From Erysipelotrichaceae bacterium (GTDB taxonomy: Bacteria > Bacillota_I > Bacilli_A > Erysipelotrichales > Erysipelotrichaceae), in NCBI GenBank assembly GCA_017428765.1, contig JAFRQF010000034.1, forward strand, positions 17,913-81,912: DNA of 64,000 nucleotides, in the 5' to 3' direction. Numbering within the stretch: position 1 is the first letter of the stretch; every line of letters begins with the position of its first letter. Shown piece after piece: positions 9,072-16,955 of this stretch. The notes under the pieces are model-generated. The model ran no database searches and was not told the DNA's origin. It was given only the letters and a program-made list of their open reading frames with translations. Position numbers and translations under genes: made by a program.

Positions 9072-9802
9072 AACAGCCGCATATCGCACTGGACGAAAGT
9101 CTGCAGGCTCCCTGCGCTTTGATGCCGGGAGACCCCAGAAGGGTCGATGTGATCGCACAGTATCTCGATGATGTAAGAGAGCTTGCCTTCAACCGTGAAT
9201 ACCGTTCGATCATCGGTACCTACAAAGGCATGAAAGTGATCGGCATCTCGACAGGCATGGGCGGTCCTTCCGTTGCCATCGGCGTTGAAGAATTGAAAAA
9301 CATCGGCGTTCACACTATGATGCGGGTAGGCTCGGCCGGTGCCTTACAGACAGGGATCGATCTGGGCGATCTGATCCTTTGTGAAGGTGCGGTGCGCGAT
9401 GAAGGCACTTCGAAGGCTTATGTCGATGCCATCTATCCGGCGATCGCCGACTTCCGGCTGCTGAATCATTGCCTTGATGCGGCAAAAGACTTCGCATATA
9501 AAAGTCATAGCGGCATCATACTGTCCCATGAATCGTTCTATTATGACGATGATGCCAAAGATTCACTGAAGTGGTCAAAGAAAGGCGTTCTTGCCTCCGA
9601 CTTTGAAACAGCCGCCTTATATACGGTCGCCAGACTGCGCGGCGTACACGCGGCTTCCATCCTCAACAATGTCGTCTTATGGGGTGAAAATACCTCCGAT
9701 TCGATCGGTTCCTATCAGGAAGGTGCTAAAAAGACCGCACTTGGCGAAAAGGCAGAGATCCTTACCGCTTTGGAAGCCATGTATCGTTTCGAAAACCGAT
9801 AA
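9068..9802 (+). CDS. Nucleoside phosphorylase (uridine phosphorylase-like)
   Basis: The 244-residue product is a NP-I family trimer/hexamer-type phosphorylase: ALMPGDPRR (phosphate site), GISTGMGGPS, MMRVGSAGALQ and a nucleoside-site SDFETAALY. The Glu-Thr in the last block and the overall size fit uridine or broad-range phosphorylases rather than the deoD protein at 12979. It splits nucleosides with phosphate to base and ribose 1-phosphate. The start at 9068 overlaps the add stop by 4 bases and has GAGG seven bases upstream. Confidence 0.88.
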   Translation: MKQPHIALDESLQAPCALMPGDPRRVDVIAQYLDDVRELAFNREYRSIIGTYKGMKVIGISTGMGGPSVAIGVEELKNIGVHTMMRVGSAGALQTGIDLGDLILCEGAVRDEGTSKAYVDAIYPAIADFRLLNHCLDAAKDFAYKSHSGIILSHESFYYDDDAKDSLKWSKKGVLASDFETAALYTVARLRGVHAASILNNVVLWGENTSDSIGSYQEGAKKTALGEKAEILTALEAMYRFENR

Positions 9803-9810
9803 TCTATATA

Positions 9811-9842
9811 ATATGCGAAGCTCCCGCTTCGCATATTTTTTT
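9811..9842 (+). terminator. Terminator of the add operon
   Basis: Ten-base perfect arms (9811-9820 and 9827-9836) with a six-base loop are followed by a run of T. It also overlaps the end of the convergent gene. Confidence 0.9.
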
Positions 9843-10746
9843 ATTCTCTTTCAAACCGGTAATCAAGATCACCGGACACCGTTTCGTAACGCAAAGTCCT
9901 GTACCCGTTTCTTTCGTAAGTCCTTGGACCCTTGAGACCTTCTTTTCTTATATCGTAGTCTTCCCTGCTTCCCTTTAGCAGCAGCGTAAGGTCGCCTGAC
10001 ACCGTCTCTGCCTTCATTTCTTTGAAAGAAAGCCCCTTTGCATCCGCATCGCCGGAGACTGTTTCAATCTTCAGCGTCTTAAGACAATCGACATCATCAA
10101 GTTCGATATCACCGGAAACTGCCGTGATCTTTCCTTCGTTCATACTTATGTCTTTCAGCGTGATGTCACCGGATACCGTCCCGATGTTCAACTCATCGGC
10201 TTGCAGATCACAGAGTTCAAGATCGCCGGACACCGTTTTGATATCAAGATCCTCCAGTTTTCCCTGTGGGATATAGATCTTCGCTGTAGCGTTAAAACTT
10301 CTGCCGGAACGAAAGATCCTAGCGAAGAGCGAATCGATGAAGATCTTTTCGTTCCTCTGATCGATCTTGAGTTCATCGCCGTCGATCTCGACATCCAGGG
10401 AAACATCCTCTGTGAAATCATATTCGACCCTTCCCGTTTCTTCCTTGCAGGAGAAGATCTCTATGTCATAGGACTCCACATCGATATCAATGTTTCTGAT
10501 GCCGTTGAAGACGACGCAGCCTCTTTCTTCATCCAGGTTCATCTTTTCCGTTTTGACTTTGCGTTCGCCGATCGCGTCGAGCAGTATCTGCGGATCGCCC
10601 AAGGCATCGATGATCTCCTGTTCGCTCTTTCCGTTTTCCAGATGGTCGGAGATCATCTCTTCAAAATAAGAAAATACTTCTTCCCTGTCTTTGATATCTC
10701 TTTCTTCCAGACCTCTTTTCAGAGCTTCCATGTATTCATTCAACAC
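9841..10746 (-). CDS. DUF1700 (HAAS)-DUF4097 fusion protein, partner of PadR
   Basis: Residues 1-65 (GLEERDIKDREEVFSYFEEM and ALGDPQILLDAIGERK) are the helical HAAS/DUF1700 domain found next to PadR regulators. From about residue 95 the chain becomes a DUF4097 beta-helix with regularly spaced KTVSGDL, TVSGDIT, AVSGDIE and ETVSGD turns. No membrane segment is visible, unlike many relatives. A GTG start at 10746 has AGGAGGT eight bases upstream and overlaps the padR stop. Relatives are linked to cell-envelope stress but the role is not known. Confidence 0.85.
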   Translation of the reverse strand: MLNEYMEALKRGLEERDIKDREEVFSYFEEMISDHLENGKSEQEIIDALGDPQILLDAIGERKVKTEKMNLDEERGCVVFNGIRNIDIDVESYDIEIFSCKEETGRVEYDFTEDVSLDVEIDGDELKIDQRNEKIFIDSLFARIFRSGRSFNATAKIYIPQGKLEDLDIKTVSGDLELCDLQADELNIGTVSGDITLKDISMNEGKITAVSGDIELDDVDCLKTLKIETVSGDADAKGLSFKEMKAETVSGDLTLLLKGSREDYDIRKEGLKGPRTYERNGYRTLRYETVSGDLDYRFERE

Positions 10747-11059
10747 TTTTTTTGACCTCCTTGCCGATAAATTCGTACACCTGCATCAGCTGCTTGAAAT
10801 CTGTCAGGTAATCTTTGATCTTGTCAACTCCGTTTTCCGTTATGGAATAGAATCTTCTGAGTCTGCCGTTATGCTCGACCGTATAGGAAGTCAGACATTT
10901 CGTCGCCTCGAGCCTCTTTAAGATCGGATAGAGCGTCGATTCCGAGATCTCGATCACTCCTTCAAGTGACTGTATGATCTTATAGCCGTAAGAATCTTCT
11001 CTCAATAAGGCAGCCAGGACACAGACATCCAGGGAACCTCTCTTCAGCTGTATATCCAT
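10736..11059 (-). CDS. PadR family transcriptional repressor
   Basis: The 107-residue winged-helix protein opens with the PadR block KRGSLDVCVLAALLREDSYG and continues with ESTLYPILKRLEATKCL and the wing residues GRLRRFYSITENG; the last 25 residues form the C-terminal dimer helix. A strong GGAGG site precedes the ATG. A perfect inverted repeat directly upstream is the likely operator for autoregulation. The gene is cotranscribed with the DUF1700-DUF4097 gene, a pairing common in Firmicutes. Confidence 0.93.
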   Translation of the reverse strand: MDIQLKRGSLDVCVLAALLREDSYGYKIIQSLEGVIEISESTLYPILKRLEATKCLTSYTVEHNGRLRRFYSITENGVDKIKDYLTDFKQLMQVYEFIGKEVKKSVE

Positions 11060-11075
11060 TTTTTACCTCCCTATA

Positions 11076-11104
11076 CATAATACTATATATCACATAGTAT
11101 TATG
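11076..11104. promoter_or_regulatory. Putative PadR operator (11-bp perfect inverted repeat)
   Basis: CATAATACTAT (11076-11086) and its exact complement ATAGTATTATG (11094-11104) are separated by seven bases and lie 17 bases before the padR start codon. The symmetry, AT content and position fit the operators of PadR-s1 proteins, which usually bind a palindrome in their own promoter. Confidence 0.75.
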
Positions 11105-11118
11105 CGTCAAGCAATATA

Positions 11119-11143
11119 AAAGGATCCGTCTGACGGATCCTTT
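11119..11143. terminator. Terminator of the deoD-kinase-dipeptidase operon
   Basis: AAAGGATCCGTC and its complement abut across one base, giving an effective 10-base stem. On the minus strand the stem is followed by TTTTATATT. Confidence 0.8.
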
Positions 11144-12107
11144 ATCTGAATACTTCCTTATATACTCGGAGTACGTTCCTGTAGAAGATCTTTTCGATCT
11201 CCTCCTCGCTGAAATACTCTTTCAAAGCCTCATACAGTAACGGCATGCCGGAGGCATCTTTGATCTGAAGCGTACTGCCGATACCATCGAAATCCGAACC
11301 AAGACCGATGCAGTCGATCCCGCCCACGTTGACGATGTGGCGGATATGGTCGACCATGCCTTTGATCGGCGTATAGCCTTCATCTTTTTCTTCAATGAAG
11401 GAGGAACAGAAGTTGAGGCCCATGACGCCGCCCCGATCCGCCAGCAGTCTTATCATCTCATCATCGAGATTCCTGGCGACCGAGCATACGGCTCTGGCAT
11501 TGGAATGGGATGCGACGAAAGGTTTCGAAGTATACTTCAATACATCGTAGAATCCCGCATCCGACAGATGGGAGACATCGACGATCATTCCAAGCTCTTC
11601 CATCCTTCTTACATATTCGATGCCGAAATCCGTCAGACCGTCCTTGCGGTTGGTGATCCTGAGCATGTCTGCCCGATCATCCTTTCCCGGTGTGAAGTTG
11701 GGATGACCGATCCCGTTTTTGAAATTCCAGGTCAGTGCGATCATCCTGACGCCTGCCTCATAGAAACGATTGAGATTATCCAGATCATCATCGATGACCG
11801 CTCCTTCTTCCAGTGTCAGCAAGGCATTCATCAGGCCTTTTTTGGAATTATTGAGGATGTCCTCGTAATGATAGACCGGAGCGATCTTATCTTTGTTTTC
11901 CTCCAGCTGTTGGTAGTAATAATCGATGGCCGCCCAGGCAAAGTCCGAACCCTGCTTGGGCAGATAGGTGAAGATCGCAAAATTCTGTAAGAGGCAATCT
12001 CCCTTTTCCATCTTTTCGATGTCGATATGCAGATCGTTTTTTCTTAAGGACCCGTTTTCACGATAGAGGTTCGTGATGGTGTCGCAATGCATGTCGACGT
12101 ATTTCAT
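11142..12107 (-). CDS. M19 (renal) dipeptidase family protein
   Basis: The 321-residue protein has the zinc signature VDMHCDT at residue 3, ALLTLEEGA near residue 115 (bridging Glu), VDVSHLSDAGF and ASHSNAR around residues 180-205 and GLGSDFDGI near residue 270. These cover the binuclear zinc site of membrane dipeptidase. Bacterial members split dipeptides, including D-amino-acid ones. No signal peptide is present, so it is probably cytosolic. It overlaps the upstream kinase gene by four bases; why a dipeptidase joins a nucleoside operon is unclear. Confidence 0.9.
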   Translation of the reverse strand: MKYVDMHCDTITNLYRENGSLRKNDLHIDIEKMEKGDCLLQNFAIFTYLPKQGSDFAWAAIDYYYQQLEENKDKIAPVYHYEDILNNSKKGLMNALLTLEEGAVIDDDLDNLNRFYEAGVRMIALTWNFKNGIGHPNFTPGKDDRADMLRITNRKDGLTDFGIEYVRRMEELGMIVDVSHLSDAGFYDVLKYTSKPFVASHSNARAVCSVARNLDDEMIRLLADRGGVMGLNFCSSFIEEKDEGYTPIKGMVDHIRHIVNVGGIDCIGLGSDFDGIGSTLQIKDASGMPLLYEALKEYFSEEEIEKIFYRNVLRVYKEVFR

Positions 12108-12982
12108 AAGTCAGAGATCTCCGGAATGGACTGCGCCGCGCCTTTGCCCTGTACGGTGATGCTGGAAGCTTTCGCTGCCAGATCCAGAGCCTTTTTCACA
12201 TCCTTGTCTTTCAGATAAGATGCCAGGAAATACCCCGTGAAGGTATCACCGGCTGCCGTCGTATCGACAGCTTCGACCGGATAGATGTCCTGGCGTATGC
12301 AAGTGTCCTTATCGAAGTAGAAGGAACCGGATTCCCCTGCCGTCAGGACGAACTTCCTGTCCGGATACGTTTCTTTCAAAGCTTCGATGATCTTTTCCAG
12401 GTCGTCAGTTTCGATCTTTGCCAGACCGGCGCCTTCGATCTCGTTGACGATGAACAGATCCACTTTATCGAGCGGATAGCTGAAGACCTTTTCGTTCATC
12501 GGTGCCGTATTGAAAACGATCATCATCCCCTTTTCATGTGCCTTTTCGATCAGATAGGACATGGAAGAGATCTCATTCTGCACGAGCAGGACATCTTCTT
12601 TTGAAAAATCCTTCAGCGTCTCATCGATCTGTCCTTCATCGATGTCCTGGTTGGCTCCGCCATGTAAGATGATGCGGTTCTGCCCCTTGCAGATCTCGAT
12701 GATCGCATGACCTGTGGCTTGCGCATCGTCTTTGACAAGATATCTCGTATCGACATGATATTTCTTAAGATAATCGATGAAATCCTGTCCGTCATTTCCT
12801 ACTTTGCCCGCATGAAAGACGTCGACCCCGGCTTTAGCCAGGGCGATCGACTGATTGAGTCCCTTTCCGCCGAAATTGCGGATATAGGACAGTGATGATT
12901 GTGTCTCTTTAGGCTGCGTGAAATGATCCATCTCATAGACATGGTCGTAGTTCAGCGAGCCGAAATTGAGGACGGCCATCAT
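12104..12982 (-). CDS. PfkB-family sugar kinase, probably ribokinase
   Basis: The 292-residue product has the PfkB signatures FGGKGLNQSIALAKAG near residue 37 and VDTTAAGDTFTGYF near residue 240 (catalytic Asp in AAGD). The second motif has Ala where DTTGAGD is usual. Ribokinase phosphorylates ribose at O5; the deoD-linked position would let it capture ribose released from nucleosides, although the phosphorylases give ribose 1-phosphate, so free ribose from the hydrolases is the more likely source. Both ends overlap neighbours by four bases (ATGA). Confidence 0.87.
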   Translation of the reverse strand: MMAVLNFGSLNYDHVYEMDHFTQPKETQSSLSYIRNFGGKGLNQSIALAKAGVDVFHAGKVGNDGQDFIDYLKKYHVDTRYLVKDDAQATGHAIIEICKGQNRIILHGGANQDIDEGQIDETLKDFSKEDVLLVQNEISSMSYLIEKAHEKGMMIVFNTAPMNEKVFSYPLDKVDLFIVNEIEGAGLAKIETDDLEKIIEALKETYPDRKFVLTAGESGSFYFDKDTCIRQDIYPVEAVDTTAAGDTFTGYFLASYLKDKDVKKALDLAAKASSITVQGKGAAQSIPEISDL

Positions 12983-13698
12983 TCTTCCTCGACAGCTTCC
13001 AAAGCGATCTTTATCATATCGACGAGCTTGGACTGTCTTTCCTCAGCCGTCGTTTCGACATGCGTGATGATGTTGTCGGAAACCGTCAGGATGCAGGCAG
13101 CTCTCTTGCCCATGTTCTTGGCTGTCGCAAACAGACCGAACGATTCCATTTCCGCCGCGATCAGATCATTGTCCATCGCCGTCTTCAAAGCACCCGGAAG
13201 CATCTTTTCATCATAGTAGAAGACATCGGAAGACCAGATGAGACCTTCGATCACATGAACGCCGAGTTTTTCGGCAGCGGCTTTAAGTTCCGCATTGAGC
13301 TTCTCATCCGGATACTGGAAGACGTTCTCGTCACCGCACATGCACCTGGCATAAGAAGAATCGGAATACGAACCGGTAGCCAGGATCGTCTCGAAGACAT
13401 CGATGTCCTCTTTGTATGTGCCGGTCGAGCCGATACGGATGATGTTTTCTACGCCATAGAACTCATAAAGCTCATGCGCATACAAGCTGATGGAAGGAAT
13501 ACCCATGCCAGAACCCATGACGGATACTCTTTTTCCCTTGTAGGTTCCGGTATAACCTAACATGTTACGGACACTGTTGAACTGTTTTACATCTTCCAGG
13601 AATGTTTCTGCGATGAATTTCGCACGCAAAGGATCGCCCGGCATCAGAACCGTTTTTGCGATCTCGCCCATGGAAGCCGAATTATGTGGTGTAGCCAT
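12979..13698 (-). CDS. deoD: Purine-nucleoside phosphorylase, DeoD type
   Basis: The 239-residue protein starts ATPHNSASMGEIAKTVLMPG and shows GSGMGIPSISLYAHEL, IRIGSTGTYKEDI, EMESFGLFA and TVSDNI, matching hexameric DeoD enzymes along its full length. It phosphorolyses purine ribo- and deoxyribonucleosides. AGGAGG (13707-13712) is eight bases before the ATG. It leads an operon with the sugar kinase and dipeptidase genes. Confidence 0.96.
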   Translation of the reverse strand: MATPHNSASMGEIAKTVLMPGDPLRAKFIAETFLEDVKQFNSVRNMLGYTGTYKGKRVSVMGSGMGIPSISLYAHELYEFYGVENIIRIGSTGTYKEDIDVFETILATGSYSDSSYARCMCGDENVFQYPDEKLNAELKAAAEKLGVHVIEGLIWSSDVFYYDEKMLPGALKTAMDNDLIAAEMESFGLFATAKNMGKRAACILTVSDNIITHVETTAEERQSKLVDMIKIALEAVEEE

Positions 13699-13752
13699 TT
13701 ATATTTCCTCCTATTATATGATTGGTACCTGTTAATAAAATTATAGCACAAG

Positions 13753-13774
13753 AAAAAAGCCCCTAACGGAGCCC
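13753..13774 (-). terminator. Terminator of the GNAT-glycosyltransferase operon
   Basis: On the minus strand a GGGCTCC/GGGGCTT stem with three wobble pairs and a GTTA loop precedes six T. The stop codon of the glycosyltransferase overlaps the stem. Confidence 0.75.
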
Positions 13775-14920
13775 TTCATGTCTGTTGATCAGATACTGGT
13801 AACGGTCCAGGACATCATCGATCAGATCGTCCCAGGCCACCGGGATCGTTTCCTTGGCCTGAAGACCGATGCGTGAAAGTGTCTTAGTATCGGAAAGCGC
13901 CTTTCTGATGACCTGAGCGATCGAATCGGCATCATCTTCGCAATAATAGCCGTTGACCATGTCATCGATGCCTTCGGCTGCCGAAGAACCTCTCACGACG
14001 ATCGAAGGCGTACCGGCGTTGGCCGCTTCCCTGACGACCATCGGACCGTTGTCGTACAGCGACGGGAAGACGAACAGATCCGCCAGCATATACAGACCGG
14101 TCAGAAGATCTTCTCTTAAGATATGTCCGACGATATAGGCATCATCTTCAAAACCGAATTCTTTGATCTTTGCCTTGATCTCTTCTTCGTGAGGACCTTT
14201 GCCCGCCATGATCAGATTGAAACGCACACCATCCTTTTTCAGCTTTTCGCAAGCCTGCAAGATCTTAAGGATGTTCTTTTTCCAGTTCATCTGGCCAACG
14301 AAAAGAAGGCAGGGATCATCATCGATGCCGAAATGTTCTTTCGCCATCTTCTTCCAGGAAGGATCGGTCTCCTTGATGATCATGCCGTTAGGCATGACTT
14401 CCACCTTGCCTTTGTAGCCGTATTCGTTCAAAGTCCTCGCGGAATTCTCCGAGACCGCCCAGACTTCATCGCACTGGTCATAGAACTTCACGATGATGTC
14501 CGTACCAAAACCGGCCAGGTGTCTGGAACCGGTGAGCTGCAGGAAATCATCGTAATATTTGGAATGGAAGGTACCTACCAGGGGGATCTTATGTTCCCTG
14601 GCATAGCGTATGCCTTCCGTGCCGGCAATGAACGGCGTATGGACATGAACGATGTCAAAATCCGTCATTTTGAGTCTGGCATTGTAATGCATATCGATGA
14701 ACGGAAGACCGGCATCGTATTTCGACATCAAAGGCACACTGTGAGAATAGTAATCCAGGATCTCGAAAGGATATGTGCCCCTGTAACCGAAATCATCCAT
14801 CGGAACGATGGCGGTACATTCATGTCCTTTCGTAGCGATCGTCTGGCAATAGTTATATACGACTCTGCCTACACCGTCGATGATGGGCAGAAAGGAATCC
14901 GAGAATTCTCCAATCTTCAT
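13763..14920 (-). CDS. Family GT4 glycosyltransferase, diacylglycerol glucosyltransferase-like
   Basis: The 385-residue product begins MKIGEFSDSFLPIIDGVGRV, has the acceptor-domain blocks DIVHVHTPF and GTFHSKYYDDF, and a donor domain with LLFVGQMNWKKNI, IMAGKGPHEEE and VFPSLYDNGPMVVREAANAG. This resembles lipid glucosyltransferases that build membrane glycolipids or lipoteichoic acid anchors. The usual EX7E motif reads DX7E (first Glu to Asp). The ATG at 14920 overlaps the GNAT stop as ATGA; an in-frame TTG at 14932 is less likely. Sugar donor and acceptor are inferred only. Confidence 0.85.
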   Translation of the reverse strand: MKIGEFSDSFLPIIDGVGRVVYNYCQTIATKGHECTAIVPMDDFGYRGTYPFEILDYYSHSVPLMSKYDAGLPFIDMHYNARLKMTDFDIVHVHTPFIAGTEGIRYAREHKIPLVGTFHSKYYDDFLQLTGSRHLAGFGTDIIVKFYDQCDEVWAVSENSARTLNEYGYKGKVEVMPNGMIIKETDPSWKKMAKEHFGIDDDPCLLFVGQMNWKKNILKILQACEKLKKDGVRFNLIMAGKGPHEEEIKAKIKEFGFEDDAYIVGHILREDLLTGLYMLADLFVFPSLYDNGPMVVREAANAGTPSIVVRGSSAAEGIDDMVNGYYCEDDADSIAQVIRKALSDTKTLSRIGLQAKETIPVAWDDLIDDVLDRYQYLINRHEGLR

Positions 14921-15447
14921 AAGCTGATCCAATACCTCTCTATCATCTTGTCTTCCGGCGGATACAGGATCTTTCCTTCCAGCACACCGCCGTTATTCAT
15001 TATAACTCTTCTCGACCCCTCATTATCCTCTGCACAGGTGATCAGTATCCTGTTTAACCCGTAATCGTTCCTGCATATCCCCAGCATATCGTGCAGCATG
15101 CCCGTACCGACGCCATGTCTTCGCCAGGAAGGCTTGATCGAATAGCCGATATGACCGCCGAAGCGTTTCAGGTAGGGATGGGTAAGGGCGAGCGGACGCA
15201 CGTTGATCATTCCGACGACTTCATCCTCGTGGACATAGACATATTCAAAAGCGATCGAGTAGCCCGGCGGCAGCGTTTCTTCCCGTTCGAAAAGCATGAC
15301 ATTGAGATGCCACTTTTCGATGTCGTCATACTTTTCCAGGGACGAACACCCATCAAATCCATCGTGATTATCTTTCATTGCTTTTTTGTAATCAGCGATC
15401 GATGCGTAAAACGACGGTTCAATCCTGCTTAACAAAAAACTGTTCAC
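14917..15447 (-). CDS. GNAT family N-acetyltransferase
   Basis: The 176-residue protein carries the acetyl-CoA loop KPSWRRHGVGTGMLHDML near residue 100 and LNRILITCAEDNEGSRRVI, typical of RimJ/RimL-like GNAT enzymes; the substrate is unknown. A GTG at 15447 follows a perfect TATAAT (15454-15459, minus strand) by exactly six bases, implying a leaderless mRNA; a TTG at 15435 would have AAGGTG at a normal distance and is the alternative start. It overlaps the glycosyltransferase gene. Confidence 0.85.
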   Translation of the reverse strand: MNSFLLSRIEPSFYASIADYKKAMKDNHDGFDGCSSLEKYDDIEKWHLNVMLFEREETLPPGYSIAFEYVYVHEDEVVGMINVRPLALTHPYLKRFGGHIGYSIKPSWRRHGVGTGMLHDMLGICRNDYGLNRILITCAEDNEGSRRVIMNNGGVLEGKILYPPEDKMIERYWISL

Positions 15448-15504
15448 ACCTTAATTATATACCTTGCGAAAATGATTGCTTTAAGATAAAATAAATAAGC
15501 GCAT

Positions 15505-15578
15505 AGGGGAGTAGTATAGCGGTAGTATACCGGTCTCCAAAACCGTTGGTGTGGGTTCAACCCCTACCTCCCCTGCCA
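15505..15578 (+). tRNA. tRNA-Trp (CCA anticodon)
   Basis: Acceptor arms AGGGGAG (15505-15511) and CTCCCCT (15568-15574) pair perfectly, the T arm is GTGGG-TTCAACC-CCTAC, and the loop CTCCAAA gives anticodon CCA at 15537-15539. The 3' CCA is encoded (15576-15578). It is a single-gene transcript with its own terminator. Confidence 0.96.
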
Positions 15579-15589
15579 TCATAAACTTC

Positions 15590-15620
15590 AAAACACTGTC
15601 AGACGACAGTGTTTTTATTA
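15590..15620 (+). terminator. Terminator of tRNA-Trp
   Basis: Perfect 11-base arms AAAACACTGTC/GACAGTGTTTT flank an AGAC loop, followed by a T-rich stretch. Confidence 0.9.
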
Positions 15621-15631
15621 TATTTTAGGAT

Positions 15632-15659
15632 ATAAAAAAGTAAGGCGTTCGCCTTACTT
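15632..15659 (-). terminator. Terminator of the Mrp-family ATPase gene
   Basis: AAGTAAGGC and its complement (15638-15646, 15651-15659) form a hairpin with a GTTC loop; on the minus strand six T follow. The mrp stop codon lies in the stem. Confidence 0.85.
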
Positions 15660-16463
15660 GAGTTTTTCAACAAGACCTTTGAGAAGATCACCGTTGTAAG
15701 ATTCGATGCAGCCCTCATCGGCATCATTTGCCAGTTCGGGATCCATCGGCATCTTCGCTGCGATCTCAAGACCGTATTTCTCGGCAGTTGCCGCTGTTTC
15801 ATCGTTCCTGTAGATCTGTATCTCATGACCGCACTCATCACATTTGACATAAGCCATGTTTTCGACAAGACCGACGATCGGCTTGTTGACGGTCTTTGCC
15901 ATATTGATCGCCTTGCCGACGACCATGGAGACGAGTTTCGACGGCGTCGTGACCATGACGAACTGATCGACCGGGATCTGCTGGATGACGGAGATCGCAA
16001 CATCCGAAGTTCCCGGAGGCATATCGATCAGAAGATAATCGAGTTCGCCCCAATGGACTTCCGTATAGAACTGTTTGATCAGACCGCCGAGGATCGGACC
16101 TCTCCATAATACGGCATCGTCTTCGTTTTCCAGCATCATGTTGATGGAAACGACCTTGATGCCAAGTGTTGAAACTGCCGGGAAGATGCCTTCCTCATCA
16201 CCATAAAGCTGCTGGTGAAGACCGAACATCTTCGGGATGGAAGGGCCGGTGATATCGGCATCCATGATACCGACGCTGTAACCCTGCTGAGCCAGTTCGA
16301 CTGCCAGCAAGGATGAGACCATCGACTTGCCTACGCCGCCTTTTCCGGAAAGGACACCGATGATCTTTTTTATTTTTGTATCTGCAGTAGGCACGACAGG
16401 CTCCGGTACTCTGGAAGCACAGTCCTGTGAGCAGCTGCTGCAGTTATGGTTGCATTCAGACAT
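15654..16463 (-). CDS. Mrp/NBP35 family Fe-S cluster carrier ATPase
   Basis: The 269-residue P-loop ATPase has a deviant Walker A GVLSGKGGVGKSMVSS near residue 36, DADITGPSIPKMFG, LIDMPPGTSD and a C-terminal CDECG pair that would hold the bridging cluster. A cysteine-rich N-terminus (CNHNCSSCSQDC) resembles the extra ligand set of NBP35 proteins. These proteins carry 4Fe-4S clusters to apo-enzymes. GGAGGT seven bases upstream supports the start at 16463. It is monocistronic and divergent from the DUF523 gene. Confidence 0.92.
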   Translation of the reverse strand: MSECNHNCSSCSQDCASRVPEPVVPTADTKIKKIIGVLSGKGGVGKSMVSSLLAVELAQQGYSVGIMDADITGPSIPKMFGLHQQLYGDEEGIFPAVSTLGIKVVSINMMLENEDDAVLWRGPILGGLIKQFYTEVHWGELDYLLIDMPPGTSDVAISVIQQIPVDQFVMVTTPSKLVSMVVGKAINMAKTVNKPIVGLVENMAYVKCDECGHEIQIYRNDETAATAEKYGLEIAAKMPMDPELANDADEGCIESYNGDLLKGLVEKLK

Positions 16464-16509
16464 ATTCTTTACCTCCATCAAATATCATAACATAGGATAC
16501 AATGGATTT

Positions 16510-16944
16510 ATGAAAATTGCCATTTCTGCCTGTTTATGCGGCAAAAACGTCAGATATGACGGGTCGAACAAGAAAGATGAGAGGCTTTTAAAACTCTTAA
16601 AAGGTCATGAACTTGTCTTGATCTGCCCGGAAACAAGTGCCGGTTTTCCCATTCCTCACGAACCCCTGGAGATCCTTTCGGGAAAGGTCTTTACCTCCTC
16701 AATGAAAGACGTCACAGATAAGCTTATTCAAGGTTCCTATAAGTGCCTTGCGCAGATCAAAGACTGTGATATGGTCATACTCAAACAGAAGTCACCTTCC
16801 TGCGGCAAGGGAAAGATCTATGACGGCAGCTTTTCGGGAAGACTGATCGAAGGAAACGGTATCTTCACGAAGATGTGCATCGATAACGGATACAGGGTAT
16901 TCAGTGAAGAAGACTATGAATGCATCAGAAAAGAACTCGGCTGA
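16510..16944 (+). CDS. DUF523 family protein
   Basis: The 144-residue protein reads MKIAISACLCGKNVRYDG, then CPETSAGFPIPHEP and LKQKSPSCGKGKIYDG, the three conserved cysteine blocks of DUF523, whose role is unknown. A TACAAT at 16498-16503 ends six bases before the ATG and only a weak AGGA at 16495-16498 is present, so the message may be leaderless. Confidence 0.88.
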   Translation: MKIAISACLCGKNVRYDGSNKKDERLLKLLKGHELVLICPETSAGFPIPHEPLEILSGKVFTSSMKDVTDKLIQGSYKCLAQIKDCDMVILKQKSPSCGKGKIYDGSFSGRLIEGNGIFTKMCIDNGYRVFSEEDYECIRKELG

Positions 16945-16955
16945 GTTCTTTTTAT
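16930..16955. terminator. Terminator between the DUF523 gene and scpB
   Basis: AAAGAACTC and GAGTTCTTT (16930-16938, 16943-16951) enclose GGCT and are followed by T-rich sequence on the plus strand; the stop of the DUF523 gene is in the stem. Confidence 0.85.

Noticed and set aside
10001..10746. Repeated sequence coding for TVSGD turns, considered as a DNA repeat array
   Set aside because: The bases are not conserved enough; the repetition is at protein level from the DUF4097 fold.
14123..15064. Open frame of 313 codons on the plus strand
   Set aside because: Antisense to the glycosyltransferase and GNAT genes, crosses their boundary and encodes a composition unlike a folded protein.
15590..15659. 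Two adjacent hairpins considered as part of a riboswitch or transposon end
   Set aside because: Each fits an ordinary terminator, one for tRNA-Trp and one for the convergent mrp gene.
16327..16509. N-terminal extension of the DUF523 protein
   Set aside because: It is antisense to the Mrp ATPase gene; family alignment begins at the ATG at 16510.
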